Shown here one piece after another: positions 50,001 through 60,473 of a stretch of DNA of 64,000 nucleotides. The stretch lies in assembly GCA_003260075.1 (NCBI GenBank), contig QLIY01000256.1, forward strand, positions 49,271 through 113,270. Direction: 5' to 3'. This DNA is from Phallusia mammillata (Eukaryota; Chordata; Ascidiacea; Phlebobranchia; Ascidiidae). Below the pieces are notes generated by a model. The model was given only the letters and a program-made list of their open reading frames with translations. It had not been told where the DNA came from and searched no databases. The position numbers and the translations under genes were made by a program. Position 1 is the first letter of the stretch. Each line of letters starts with the position of its first letter.

Positions 50001-53000
50001 TGACTTTTTTATTAACTAACCAGGCAAAAAACTATAAATATCTATTGACCTTTTACTGTGTAATACACATACTCAAAAATGATTTTCTAATGTCATGGTG
50101 CACTTACAGAAACCAAAGAAGAAATGGAAGCATGCATGGCTGATATCAAACAAAATGCCAACAAAGTAAGGGCAAAGCTAAAATTAATCCAGAAAGACTT
50201 TGAAGAAAATCCCAACCTACCACAAGCTGATGAAAGAATACAGAAAACACAGGTGAAACAAGTCTTCAGCAAATAATTTACATACAAAGTACCTGACAAA
50301 ATCGATGTGGGCAACAGTGCAAGAAATATTTATGTTTTCCATTTGTGATTTTGTCTGGGATTTCCAACTATTTGCTTGTACAAGACATTTTGCTTCAAAT
50401 ATGTGCACTATATGCTTGCCATCATTTACATTTAAAATTTTCTAATGTATATTTCTATCTAACAAGGTAGACTTTCTGGGACTTGCAATATAATAACAAA
50501 CACCATTATGCAATATAGATATTTGATAAAAGTAATAATAAAGTTAAAATGTGTTTTGATTTGAAGGTGACTAAATAGTTCTAACAACTTTTAGCACTCC
50601 ACTTTGTCGCGGAAGTTTATTGCTGTGATGACAGAGTATAACACAACACAAAATGACTACCGAGAAAGATGCAAAGCCAGAATACAGAGGCAGCTTGAAA
50701 TTACTGGACGTCAGGTGTCTGACAATGAACTTGAGGACATGCTGGAAAACAGTAAAGATGGCAGCCCTGCCATTTTCACATCATCGGTTAGTCATACTTT
50801 CGACAGTTACTTGTGCTGTGTTCCATGCCGCAAAATAGGAAATGATATAATACATTGTCTGATTTGTAATCAGTGGTAAGTGGTATTGTGGGGTGTCATT
50901 TATATTACTCTCCATATGCTTCTGATGCAACATGATAAACATGGTAATGTTCATGATAGGGAATGAGTCTAACATGTACATGGTAAAATTGGTTGTTTAT
51001 TTTTAACCTTTTTATTGGTGACCCTTGACCTTTGCATAAAAATTGGTAAGACTTGGTAAAAACAATACATGTTTGCAGATTATCATGGACACTCAGCAAA
51101 CAAAACAGGCTCTTAATGATATTGAAGCAAGACACAACGACATCATTAAACTTGAAAGCAGTATCCGTGAATTACATGACATGTTTATGGACATGGCCAT
51201 GTTAGTTGAACAGCAGGTAAACTATTTTTCTTTTGTTGCAATACTGTAATACATTTATTAAATCCCAGCATATTAAAAAAACATATATAAGAGTATTGAG
51301 TATTTTGCTAAAACAACTCTATGACTTCTTTAAATACTTTTATAAAAAATGTCTGCTTACCAAACTACAATGTTTTTTCCATGTTTTCATTTATTTCCTG
51401 TTTTGTTAAGATTTTAAATGTTATTTTTACTATGTATCCTTTTTTGGATACATACCTTTTTTTGCTTTGTTTTGTTTTGCAACTTAGTGTTACTTTTTGT
51501 TCATAAGTTTTATTCACTTGGAAAATTTAAAAACCCAAGTTGCTTTGCTGTTAATTTGTCTTTCGATATGCTCCAAAACATTAGAGTCGGTTTTTCAATG
51601 TCCAAACCAGTGTTTAACTTGATTTTTGTGTTTTAAAATGCATAACATGTGGCGACGAAACACAATACATGCTGTTGTACCGACAGTATGTTTTAAGGTA
51701 AATCAAATGTGGTATTTTGATGTTGTCAGTAAATTCTTGTGGAATAAAATTGTCAATTCAAACCAATGACAGTTATTATCATATTGTTGGTTAAATACTC
51801 ATCATTAATTTGATTAAGCCCACAATGCATGCTGAGTTTAAAAGTAAAATATAAAGTACTTTGTGTTTGGTGTCGTCTGCAAATGTGATTGTGTTTGTTT
51901 ACTTTCATTTATAAATAATGTATATATATTTTAACAGTAAAATCTTCAGCTGTAATGTCAATGGCATCTACAGAATTTTACAATTTAATGTACACAGTGT
52001 TACAAAACCTTCATATTTAACAAATAACTAATCACATTTTTTTATTTTAGGGTGAAATGGTAAACCAGATTGAATACAATGTCACCAATGCCCAGGGTTA
52101 CATAGAAACTGCCAAACAAGAAACTAAAAAGGCTGTTTTATATCAAAGCAAAGCGCGCAAGGTACGAAGTTTCTAATGTTTTTTTGTATGTTTGTTGTGC
52201 CCAAAAAGGGCGAAATGATCGACAGAATAGAGTACAATGTTGAACACTCAGTCGGCTATGTCGAGCGTGCAGTGTCAGATACCAAGAAAGCTGTCAAGTA
52301 CCAAAGCAAAGCAAGAAGGGTAAGACAGCACGCTATATGTCTGTGTCATCTTGCACTGTCGATGTGTGGTAGGTCTGTTTGTGTCTGTGGTAACCACTTG
52401 TCATGTTCACTATGTCTGCCTGCTTGTGCTGTGTGCATGCTGTCTTTTATCACTTTGTACCAATCCAAATCCGGTTTTTAGTGTCTAAAGTTGATTCTGT
52501 GTGTTAAAAAGCTTCAAATGATTTTCATCTTTGGCAAACAAGGATTGTTTGGACTAAGTAGGATCAACTGGCTTTTCCTGGTTTTTCCCGGTTTTTTCCC
52601 ACATTGTTTGAAAGCAGTACCTAGAAAATATTCTAAACCTGGACTTAAACATTGTTTAAAATCTGTAGGTCATGTAAATTGGAGCAAAAGTGCTAATCTG
52701 TTTTTTTTTTGTATTCCCAACAGCAATGTTAAAGTTAGCCTTTGTAACCTTGGTTTTGTGACTCATTTAGAAAAAGGTTGGCTAATTTTTAGTTCAAAAA
52801 TTTTTGTAAACACATGCTGTGCATAGTTTGGGAGGTTTATAATCTTCAAACGTGTACACTAAAAAATAATCTGGTTGTTCAGTACCAAAAAATGTTTAAA
52901 AAAGTTTTTGTTTGGTTTGTTTGATTAGGCCTACCATACGTCCTCTTTTTGGAGGACATGTCCTCCTTTTTAACACAAAACAAGTTGTCCTCCGAGAACA

Positions 53001-56000
53001 AGAAAAAGTGCCCAAATGTCCTCCTTTTAAAAGAATTTCTGGTTTACCAAATACATATGTGACAATTATGCTTTTAAAAACAGCCAAATATGCATCTTCG
53101 GCTTATTTTTTAAAGAATACAAGTGGATTTTACATTTATTGAAAATATAAGCTTATTTTAGTCTTGTAATAAACGTTAAACTTTTGATTTTACCGTTTAA
53201 TTTTTTAGGCTTTTATTTTTTAGGGGTCTTTAAAGTATTTTTTTCATGATTTTTTTACAATGTGTCCTCCTTTTGGGGGATGGAAATATGGTAGGCCTAG
53301 TTTGATTGCTGCAGGAGATTAGCTTTAACTTATTAGACTGAAATGTTTTTTGGGTAACGCTGGTTGTGTGTTTTATTTTTTCGATTGTTTGACTGGATGA
53401 TGCTGTTTCTTGTTGTGTACCAACCAGGTTTTTTTAGCAAGTTTTTAGCATTAAACCCATGAATTATACTTCGGAAAGATTCCTTTCTATTAGAACACAT
53501 TGTTATCTTATTTTAAGACATTCAGTTAGGTGGCAAGGTAGTTTACAGAACTGTTGTTCAGTTGCTTGTGGCAGAGAAGTGACAGATAGGTTTACTCATA
53601 TGTTTTTTAATATGCAGCAAGTGACTGTTCAAATCCATCAGTAACAGGTAGTTAATTATTGAACAGCTGTGTTGCAATATTAAAGGTTTGATGTATAATA
53701 ATGTGACTTTTGTTTTTACTTTGCAATGTATATTTGTGACGGAATCAGAAGAATTTATTTATATTTTATCAACAGAAAAAAATCATCATCATTGTTCTTG
53801 TTATTGTTATTTTGGCTATTATTGGAATTATTATTGGGGTCAGTGTTCCTAAAGGCTAAACACCACCACCTCGCCTACATGCAAAGGTAAGACTTTTGTG
53901 TTGATGCGTGAGAATATAGAACAGCGCAACCTAAGATCAATTATACCAATGTGCTTATGTGGAAGACAGAATTGTATTGTCTTTCATGTTTAACGCGGTC
54001 GTGGGAGCTTGTGCCACGTATCGATTACTGCTTTAGCATAAGATGGTATATTAAGCATATCGTCGGCTAGGTCATAGCTGCCGAGTGGCTACGTCACAGC
54101 TACCTCATTTGCAAACCAAATCTCCGGTTCAAAGCCCCCATACTTTATACAAAGCGCACCACATCACATTGTGCTCTGTTGTAGAAGTGCGACCTTTTAA
54201 ACAGGGATAAACCAACCCAGAATAGGTACAATTGGAATTCGTGCTGGTAATTACGTAACATTAGGAAATTATTACGGCCCTTTTTCCTTTTATGTAAATG
54301 CTATATGTCATAATACCTTAGTGTCGGCAACAATATTGGATTCCAGAGATGAATCAATAAACTTAAGGCTTTACTAGTAAATGTGTTGCATCCATAAAAA
54401 CAAAACTATTATTATTATTACGCGTGGTGGAAAGTAAGCTCTTTTATTTTAAATTTTCCAATTTTTTATGTTTGGACCGATTTTGGCACGATTTTTCAAA
54501 ATGCAATCGTCTGTAGATTAGGATTACGCCGCTATAATTTGTTTTCACTTTGTATCTTGTTTTAAAGTGCGTTATTTCTTGTCGGTTTCCTCAACAGTGG
54601 TGTTGTCGCGGCTCTTGGGGATACTGCGCAACGTTGTGTGATTCATGCTTTTGTCATTTCGTGATTACCCACTTATTAATATTAAATAGCTTAATGTGAT
54701 TTGGGTAGCAGGCCCCTTTCGATATTTTAAAACTTTGGTATTAGCTGATATTATTTCTAACAAAACAGATAATTTTTCTCCCCAAGTAAAGTTACTGAAA
54801 ACTTACAGCGGCAAGTTGCAACTAGCCATAACCGCCCCTCGGTGTAATCAGTTTGTATTGAGCGTAATGCAATCTTTGCATGAATATTTAATGGATGGAA
54901 AGTAGACGAACAGAGCAAAGAGTGCCATGGCGTCAACCGCACAACCGAGTGCGCGAATTCAAGCTGTCCCCTTCTCAAACTGCCGTTCGAACCACGGTGT
55001 CCATCACTGCCATGTTTAGGGACGTACAAAGCCAGTTAAAACAAACTATCTTTCGCGGACCTTAGTACTACGCGAATTTCCACTTTAAATTATTTACAGC
55101 AAGCATCGAAAGCGATTACCTTACATTAAAGATTTGCCTTGTTCTTAAACCAGCGGCTCTTGACCGGAGCTTCTATCAAAAATTAAAAAAAAGATTGTGC
55201 CAATTTCTAATGTCTGGTGAAAATCTACATAACATATAGTGGTTCTACGTGTCCTTTATGGTTGAAAACCACTGTTCTAAACACTTAGCACGGGTCATAC
55301 AATAGTATTCTTTTGGCGTTATCCAGTTTAAAGGTATTAAGTTACACTGCCGTATACTTTTTCTAACCCTACGTATGGTAAGATTGGTGATCCCATTATG
55401 TTCGTCTGGTAAGTTGTTTACCCATAATTTATTTACATTACATACACTTGAAAAAAATCATCGCATTTCAATGCTTACACTCCAATACACGATGTTCTTA
55501 CGAACGCATTGCAAAATTGCCCCTATATAAAACTGACTACAGGTCTATAAATAAGCTTCAAAACAGGCACCCTTGCCAACGCCAAATGATAAATGTATTA
55601 AAATTTGTAACTTATAAACCGAAATGGGCACCGTGAGGAGTAGGAATCGAAGAAATGTTTCTAGGAACCCGAGTCGGCATCCTAGTATTATCTCAAAAGT
55701 TCAAGTCGAACCCTAGTATATACCATCCGACTAAACAATCCTTGTTTCAACTTACAGGTCTCCAGGCTATTAAGCTTTTTTACCCATTTTACCATTATTT
55801 TGTTGTTTCTGTAGATGTGGGATCCCGGAACAGCCGAAGTCCATTCAAGCAGCGTTGTAGTCACTTAAACCAATCAAAAATATATTGAAAAATATTGATT
55901 GTGACGATTCCTCTTCCTTTGGTCACACACTTGATTTAACTCTTTGTTTGTTTTTGATTTCTATTCTATCGTATGAACGAAGCGCAATGTTAAAGCAGTA

Positions 56001-59000
56001 TTCTATTGTGGGTTGGCTGTTTTTGCATTTCGCCTGAACTATTGAAAGAGCTATATCGCACTACATACCAAGGACCGGAGTAATTGCCAATTTCCAAATA
56101 TTCAAAGACCAAACTTATGCGACTGCAGACCATATGTCACTTTGGACTAGATAACCTGAGAAACAAGCAACCGCTTTCAAATGTTAGCAGTATTGTCAAT
56201 CTAAGATCTGGCCTATTGTACAATAAACCGTAATGACTTTGAATGCATTTGTTGGATCTTGCTAAGTTGCATATATATTTGAACTTTGGCATACACTCCC
56301 GATATCTTTCTTCAACGTTTATTTCATGTACATCGTTATGCACTTGCGCCTGAGACCACCGACTTGTTTTGTGCCTTGATTCGCCTTTTTTATCGGTTTA
56401 ATTTTCTGTTGCCTAACCCAACTTCGGTTACTGCAATTATTTTGTGCTTTGCTAGTCTTTTCATTGTGTGTATTTTCGAAATAATATTCCGTCCAAAAAC
56501 CCAAACATAAAAATGAAAGATTTTCCTTTGACGGAGTGATCGAAAAGTGTACAGCTTAATCATACTGAACCCATATTGTTGTGCTTCATGTAGATTAATT
56601 CACTTAACAGCATGACCCTGTTACTGCAATTTATTGTATTTATAGGCAATTTTACATTGTTAAGCATTTGCTTGTAAGTATTGGTATCATCGGCTGATTG
56701 TTTATCAACTTTGGTACCGAAAAAGCAATTTTTTAGGCGGAGAACCCATTCCAAATGAATTGTTTTTGTTCTGTAAACCCAACTTTTACGCAGATCACAA
56801 AACGCAGCGCTACGGCAAAAGTCGTGTTAGCAATAATGTATGTATCGACTAATATATGTACAACTACGTATAGTTTCTACCCTTTCCATTTTGCTTGACT
56901 TAACCAGTTGTAAGCACTTCCATCTAAGCGGAGAGCACTGTAACACGTGGAAACTTTTGAATGTTCGCAACGATTACACCAATATGTCACATTTCAATTG
57001 TTTAGAAATATGAATCGTCCCTGTAATTTGTAAATCTTTTTCGCCTCGGATAACACATCGCAAGAAAGAACCAAGTTTTGTCCACTGATTATATTAAACA
57101 ACATTGTCCTGCGATTTGTGTAAATCATGCGAAACGCCGCTACATAGCCAATACCAAACTACGGCGGTCGCTTTGACAAGAAAGAATTTCCACATCCGTC
57201 AGAAAAATCAATGGTAAAATGATTTATTAGAACTCCAAATAGCCGTGTGTTCGTAAACCAGCCGCTAATTTTGTGGAGGGTCGCATCGATTAGCTGACAG
57301 GCCACAAACAGGTCATATGCGATAGATATGTTCGTAATGCAACAGTTACTAAGCCTGTATTGCATGACTTGTGTGCCTTAACATAATGACGACCTTCCAA
57401 GTTTACGCATGGAATAACGGATGCAGTGTTTTATTCGATGCTCGTTTCTCTGTTTTGCGTTGACGGACGCGTTACAACGTCACATGTTACGTGCACATAA
57501 ATTCTTTATTGTTCTCTTTATTTAATGTTTGTTGTCGATTCTGTAACGCAACATCGCATTAAATTACAAGAAACTACGTTGTGTGATGCTGTCTGTGACG
57601 CAACCGGTTTCTGTAAGAATGCGTCATGCTTATATGACGTCGTGCGTAGGCTACCGTGTGGTTGCGTGCCATATTAACGCCTTTTAGACACAAAAACTAT
57701 TTTACGAAGCCTGTTGTCTAAGACAGTGGCTAGTTTTTTTTTGTCGTCATCTGTTTCACTCAAAAATCAGTTTGCTTCTGTTGTCAACGACTACGGCCAA
57801 CGAATTGTTTAAGTGAGAAATTAAGCGATGTGGCAGTTTGGACTCCTACGCAAAGACTTTGCATTAGGACCAACAAACGGAAAAGATATTCACGAAACGT
57901 GTATGCACCATCTGAAGTATTTTTGTCAAATACGTTTACGGTCAATAAAGGAGAGTTTCTGGTATGATTGGTAAAGCATTTTATTATTCTGCTTTACCCC
58001 TACAATCGACGTGAATAGAAGTTAAAAACTGTTCAAAAAGGTCACCACGATTGATGGTATTAAACAATGGCGTAATGTGATTCGAGTTGGGGCAGTTAAA
58101 AACCATTGTGACGTCACAATCATGTTTACTACCGGCGTCGTAAGAGTATCGACCTCAAGTAATCACTGGACGCATATCCAATACGGGCCGGGCACTTGAA
58201 ACCCTGTTCTTGCCGCGCAATCAATCGCCTTTGCAAACGTGGCTTTTCCGCAGCTGTTGCTTATTTCCAAAATTCGCGTATCTCATTCTCCACGATCGAT
58301 GAAGGTCCTATTAGATTCGCGTCGTGGCAGTGCATGACTAATCATCTAATAGGAAGTGAAACTTAGCAATATGAATGGGAACTTAGCAATATGAATGGGA
58401 TGTATTGTGCGCGCGATTTCTGTTTGATGGAAGTTGGTTGAGACCCAAGTTTCCCGTCTGAGTCAGTTAAAAAATGTCCTTCCTTGAATGTTTAAAATCG
58501 AGTGGTTGTCATTCGGGCCTGGTTCGAGATTTGTTTTTAAAAGAATCTGGCTTCATTCGTGCCTGACTTTTACATTCTGTGTCCTTAATTTTTTTTCAAT
58601 ATAAATTACCGAGCATGGTAGCTAGTTCCTAACGCCCGACAGCAGTAAAACTTCTTGTGTAGGCCTAGATCATTGTGAATGTCACTTTATTATAGGTCTG
58701 TCAAAACTTTTGGGCCTAAACATGCTTTCTTAAAAACCAATCTGGTTTTGGTAAGGCATTTGGCTCATAGTTACGGGGTCGATCTCGAATTTCGGACCTG
58801 CTTGCAACTCTAATCCAAACGGAATAACTCCATTGCTCAGGCAGTTTGTATAGCTTAGCACAAGACGCTTTTAGATTTTCTTGCCACAGATAGTGACAAC
58901 AAACGAACAGCACTAACATGTAAAAAAATTATCAAGCAATGCATTATCACTGAAATATGGCGACAAACTGATGTGATATTTTTTGAGAAATTCATTTAGC

Positions 59001-60372
59001 TATCGGCTCGTACAAGTAGGCTACGTCCTTGGCATTAAGTGACTTCGATCCAGCTATTTAACTGGTCGATATGCAAAGTAGGCCAACAACATGATGTGCA
59101 TACAAGACGGTTTCTAATTTTCTCACAGCAATACAGGTAAAGCCGATACTATCAAGTTAAAACCAAGCCACGATGTTTGGCCATTTTGTTGGTCCAATCG
59201 TTTCTTTTCAAACATTTTCATACATCCAGCACATTTACAAACTGAATATTGGATTGGTACGCATGATAAGTTTAACAAACAAAAAATAATAATTTGCTCA
59301 TTTGCGACGGATGTTAATAATTGAATGCCTTCTGACAACGGCTTTTTGTGTCCAATCGGTTTCAATTGCATGTTCCCAATCATGTTAAAATCTTGCTTCG
59401 ATTAATTGATGTTTGTTAAAGATCGTTGTGTGCATTTTAAATAATCGTTCAGCCCCATATAACTCGCATAATGATTAGTCAATAAATTTATAAAATCTGC
59501 ATGGATTTATCCTAAAACGCTAATTCTGCAGTCAATTACAAGTTAATCTATTGTTTTATGTGGGAAAATTACGTTGTTAATGTGGTCAATTAACTTTTGG
59601 GTCGTTACAATTTCGCAGAGAAATTACTTTTTTACAGAAGAAGATTTGTCTCGTCATCCTATGCGCCATACTGGTGGTCGTTATTGTCATCATTGCAGTT
59701 GTCGTGGCTGTCACGCAAACTTCGTAAAACCTTGTTTTCACATGGAAAATTCTCTCGTGGAAAATGTCCAAAAATTAAGTGTGTTTTATATTCAACTATT
59801 CCATGTTGGAATATTACTTAAAACTGAAGGACTAAAAGAAAAACTTGTATACTGTTGTAGAATATTTGTTGGTGTCCGGATTTTCGTTTTAAATTATAAA
59901 GTGATAGGCGATAGTATTTGCCAAATAATGTGATCGAAAGTGATTTTTAGTTTGCTACATGCCAGTTTTAGTTTCTTACAGGTTCCGTTTATTGCAATGT
60001 TGTATTTTGTGCCTTTTTCACCCTTAGCCTTGTATCGTGAAGTTGTCGTTGACGTTCTTTGTTCGTTGCATCTATGTTATGTACTTGACCTTAGCAAGTA
60101 GACACACAGGTACGTAAATGTTAGTGTATTTCGTTTTGTGTATAAAACGAAAGGCATGCTATTGTGAATGTTAGTTTTTTATCATAATCACGTTGATAAT
60201 ATTTGTAGTGAATTACTAAAATTATTATTTTAGCCATTAGGAGGCGCCACAGGTCTTTGTATGTTATAACATTGTTTTTGATGCAAATTTGCAGAAGAAA
60301 ATATGCATGATCATTTGCTGCGTCATCCTTCTCATTATAATCATCTCGATTGTCGCAAGCCAGCTGACATAG
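47099..60372 (+). CDS. Syntaxin-1/2/3-type plasma-membrane SNARE with alternative SNARE and anchor exons
   Basis: This Qa-SNARE drives vesicle fusion at the plasma membrane. Constant exons: 47099-47128, 48243-48329, 48628-48727, 50110-50252, 50595-50786 and 51079-51216, in frame, 230 residues. They encode an acidic N-terminus, the Habc domain (about 30-160; [24 protein letters not shown]) and the first half of the SNARE motif, ending in the zero-layer glutamine (Q230, LVEQQ). Then come one of two 37-codon exons (52051-52161 or 52209-52319) and one of three anchor exons (53776-53859, 59638-59727 or 60295-60372). Products would be 292-296 residues (human STX1A 288). All alternative junctions are phase 0. 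Alternative use is inferred from sequence; no transcripts are available here. Confidence 0.95.
47274..47905. mobile_element. hAT-like element in syntaxin intron 1
   Basis: It begins CAGTGGTGCCCAACTC and ends GTTGGACATCCCTG; flanks GATTAAAC and GTTTAGAC agree at 6 of 8. Two G-run duplications lie inside (47317-47549 and 47721-47917), so the real element is shorter. Confidence 0.65.
47317..47549. repeat. About 111-bp direct duplication around a G9 run
   Basis: Copy 1 is 47317-47427, the G run 47428-47436 and copy 2 47438-47549, with several substitutions and a 1-bp indel. Confidence 0.9.
47721..47917. repeat. 86/100-bp direct duplication around a G10 run
   Basis: Copy 1 is 47721-47806, the G run 47807-47816 and copy 2 47818-47917. 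Copy 2 has about 14 extra bases (TGCTCTGCGTGCCAC region) missing from copy 1. Confidence 0.9.
48387..48409. repeat. AAT microsatellite
   Basis: Seven tandem AAT/TAA units in syntaxin intron 2. Confidence 0.85.
49573..49818 (+). pseudogene. Unrecognised 81-codon open frame inside syntaxin intron 3
   Basis: An open frame without an ATG runs from 49573 to a TGA at 49816-49818. Its translation has a protein-like composition, rich in K, Y, W and F, for example [32 protein letters not shown] and [15 protein letters not shown] do not recognise the family. The GC content and texture of about 49000-49820 differ from the surrounding intron. It could be a nested gene's exon, a processed pseudogene or part of a transposon, or an open frame by chance. 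Confidence 0.3.
52051..52161 (+). CDS. Syntaxin alternative SNARE exon A (syntaxin-2/3-like)
   Basis: 37 codons, phase 0, between acceptor TTTTAG and donor CGCAAG|GTACGA. It encodes the C-terminal half of the SNARE helix (layers after the zero layer): starts [11 protein letters not shown] and ends YQSKARK. It shares 23 of 37 residues with exon B. The middle ([13 protein letters not shown]) resembles vertebrate syntaxin-2/3 (E-x-AK-x-ETKKA), from memory of those families. Confidence 0.93.
52209..52319 (+). CDS. Syntaxin alternative SNARE exon B (syntaxin-1-like)
   Basis: 37 codons, phase 0, between acceptor CCCAAAAAG and donor AGAAGG|GTAAGA. It starts [18 protein letters not shown] and continues [19 protein letters not shown], almost the same as vertebrate syntaxin-1. 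Only 47 nt separate it from the end of exon A. A branch-point-like TTCTAAT at 52171-52177 sits about 14 nt from exon A's donor. Confidence 0.95.
52926..53299. mobile_element. 374-bp element with TAGGCCTACCATA ends in a syntaxin intron
   Basis: Inverted ends TAGGCCTACCATA and TATGGTAGGCCTA with GTTTGAT directly on both sides (52919-52925 and 53300-53306). Subterminal TGTCCTCCTTTT blocks occur in inverted and direct orientation. The flanking repeat is 7 bp if the ends are taken as written. Confidence 0.75.
53776..53859 (+). CDS. Syntaxin alternative last exon 1 (membrane anchor, syntaxin-3-like)
   Basis: 27 codons plus TAA after acceptor ATCAACAG, phase 0. Starts [13 protein letters not shown] and ends GVSVPKG. 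One uninterrupted hydrophobic span gives a C-terminal anchor. The tail pattern IIIGVSV recalls syntaxin-2/3 ends. Third codon positions are AT-rich (7 of 27 end in G or C). Confidence 0.93.
   Translation, partial: KKIIIIVLVIVILAIIGIIIGVSVPKG
53860..59637. other. 3' UTR of the first anchor isoform, then intron to the distal anchor exons
   Basis: About 5.8 kb. I searched for further KKI-type anchor exons after AG acceptors and found none. A short hAT-like remnant is at 55151-55274. Several ORFs of 60-80 codons lack motifs. No gene seen on the minus strand. Confidence 0.5.
55151..55274. mobile_element. Short hAT-like remnant
   Basis: Begins CAGCGGCTCTTGACCGG and ends GGTTGAAAACCACTG; flanks TCTTAAAC and TTCTAAAC agree at 6 of 8. 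Only 124 bp, so strongly deleted. Confidence 0.5.
59638..59727 (+). CDS. Syntaxin alternative last exon 2 (membrane anchor)
   Basis: 29 codons plus TAA after acceptor TTTTTTACAG, phase 0. Starts [15 protein letters not shown] and ends AVTQTS. Two cysteines (positions 4 and 9) lie in the cytoplasm-facing half of the span, as in vertebrate syntaxin-1 anchors where such cysteines are palmitoylated. 17 of 29 codons end in G or C. Confidence 0.92.
   Translation, partial: KKICLVILCAILVVVIVIIAVVVAVTQTS
60295..60372 (+). CDS. Syntaxin alternative last exon 3 (membrane anchor, syntaxin-1-like)
   Basis: 25 codons plus TAG after acceptor AATTTGCAG, phase 0. Starts [17 protein letters not shown] and ends ASQLT. 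The IICCVIL core matches vertebrate syntaxin-1 anchors. 16 of 25 codons end in G or C. A poly(A) signal follows at 60468. Confidence 0.93.
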   Translation, partial: KKICMIICCVILLIIIISIVASQLT

Positions 60373-60467
60373 GAAACACCAATCTGAAGTTGATCAACGC
60401 AGCAAGATTATGCAATTCCTAGAGGTCGCTCGAGAGAACAGTACATCACGTGGCGATTCTCGCGTGA

Positions 60468-60473
60468 AATAAA
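60468..60473 (+). promoter_or_regulatory. Likely poly(A) signal after the distal syntaxin exon
   Basis: AATAAA, 96 bases after the stop of the last anchor exon. Confidence 0.6.

Noticed and set aside
54696-55029. ORFs on both strands downstream of the first syntaxin anchor exon
   Set aside because: No motifs, overlapping on opposite strands, likely chance in the intron or 3' UTR.
59574-59933. 119-residue ORF
   Set aside because: It overlaps a syntaxin anchor exon in another frame. The phase-0 frame after the AG acceptor gives the membrane anchor.
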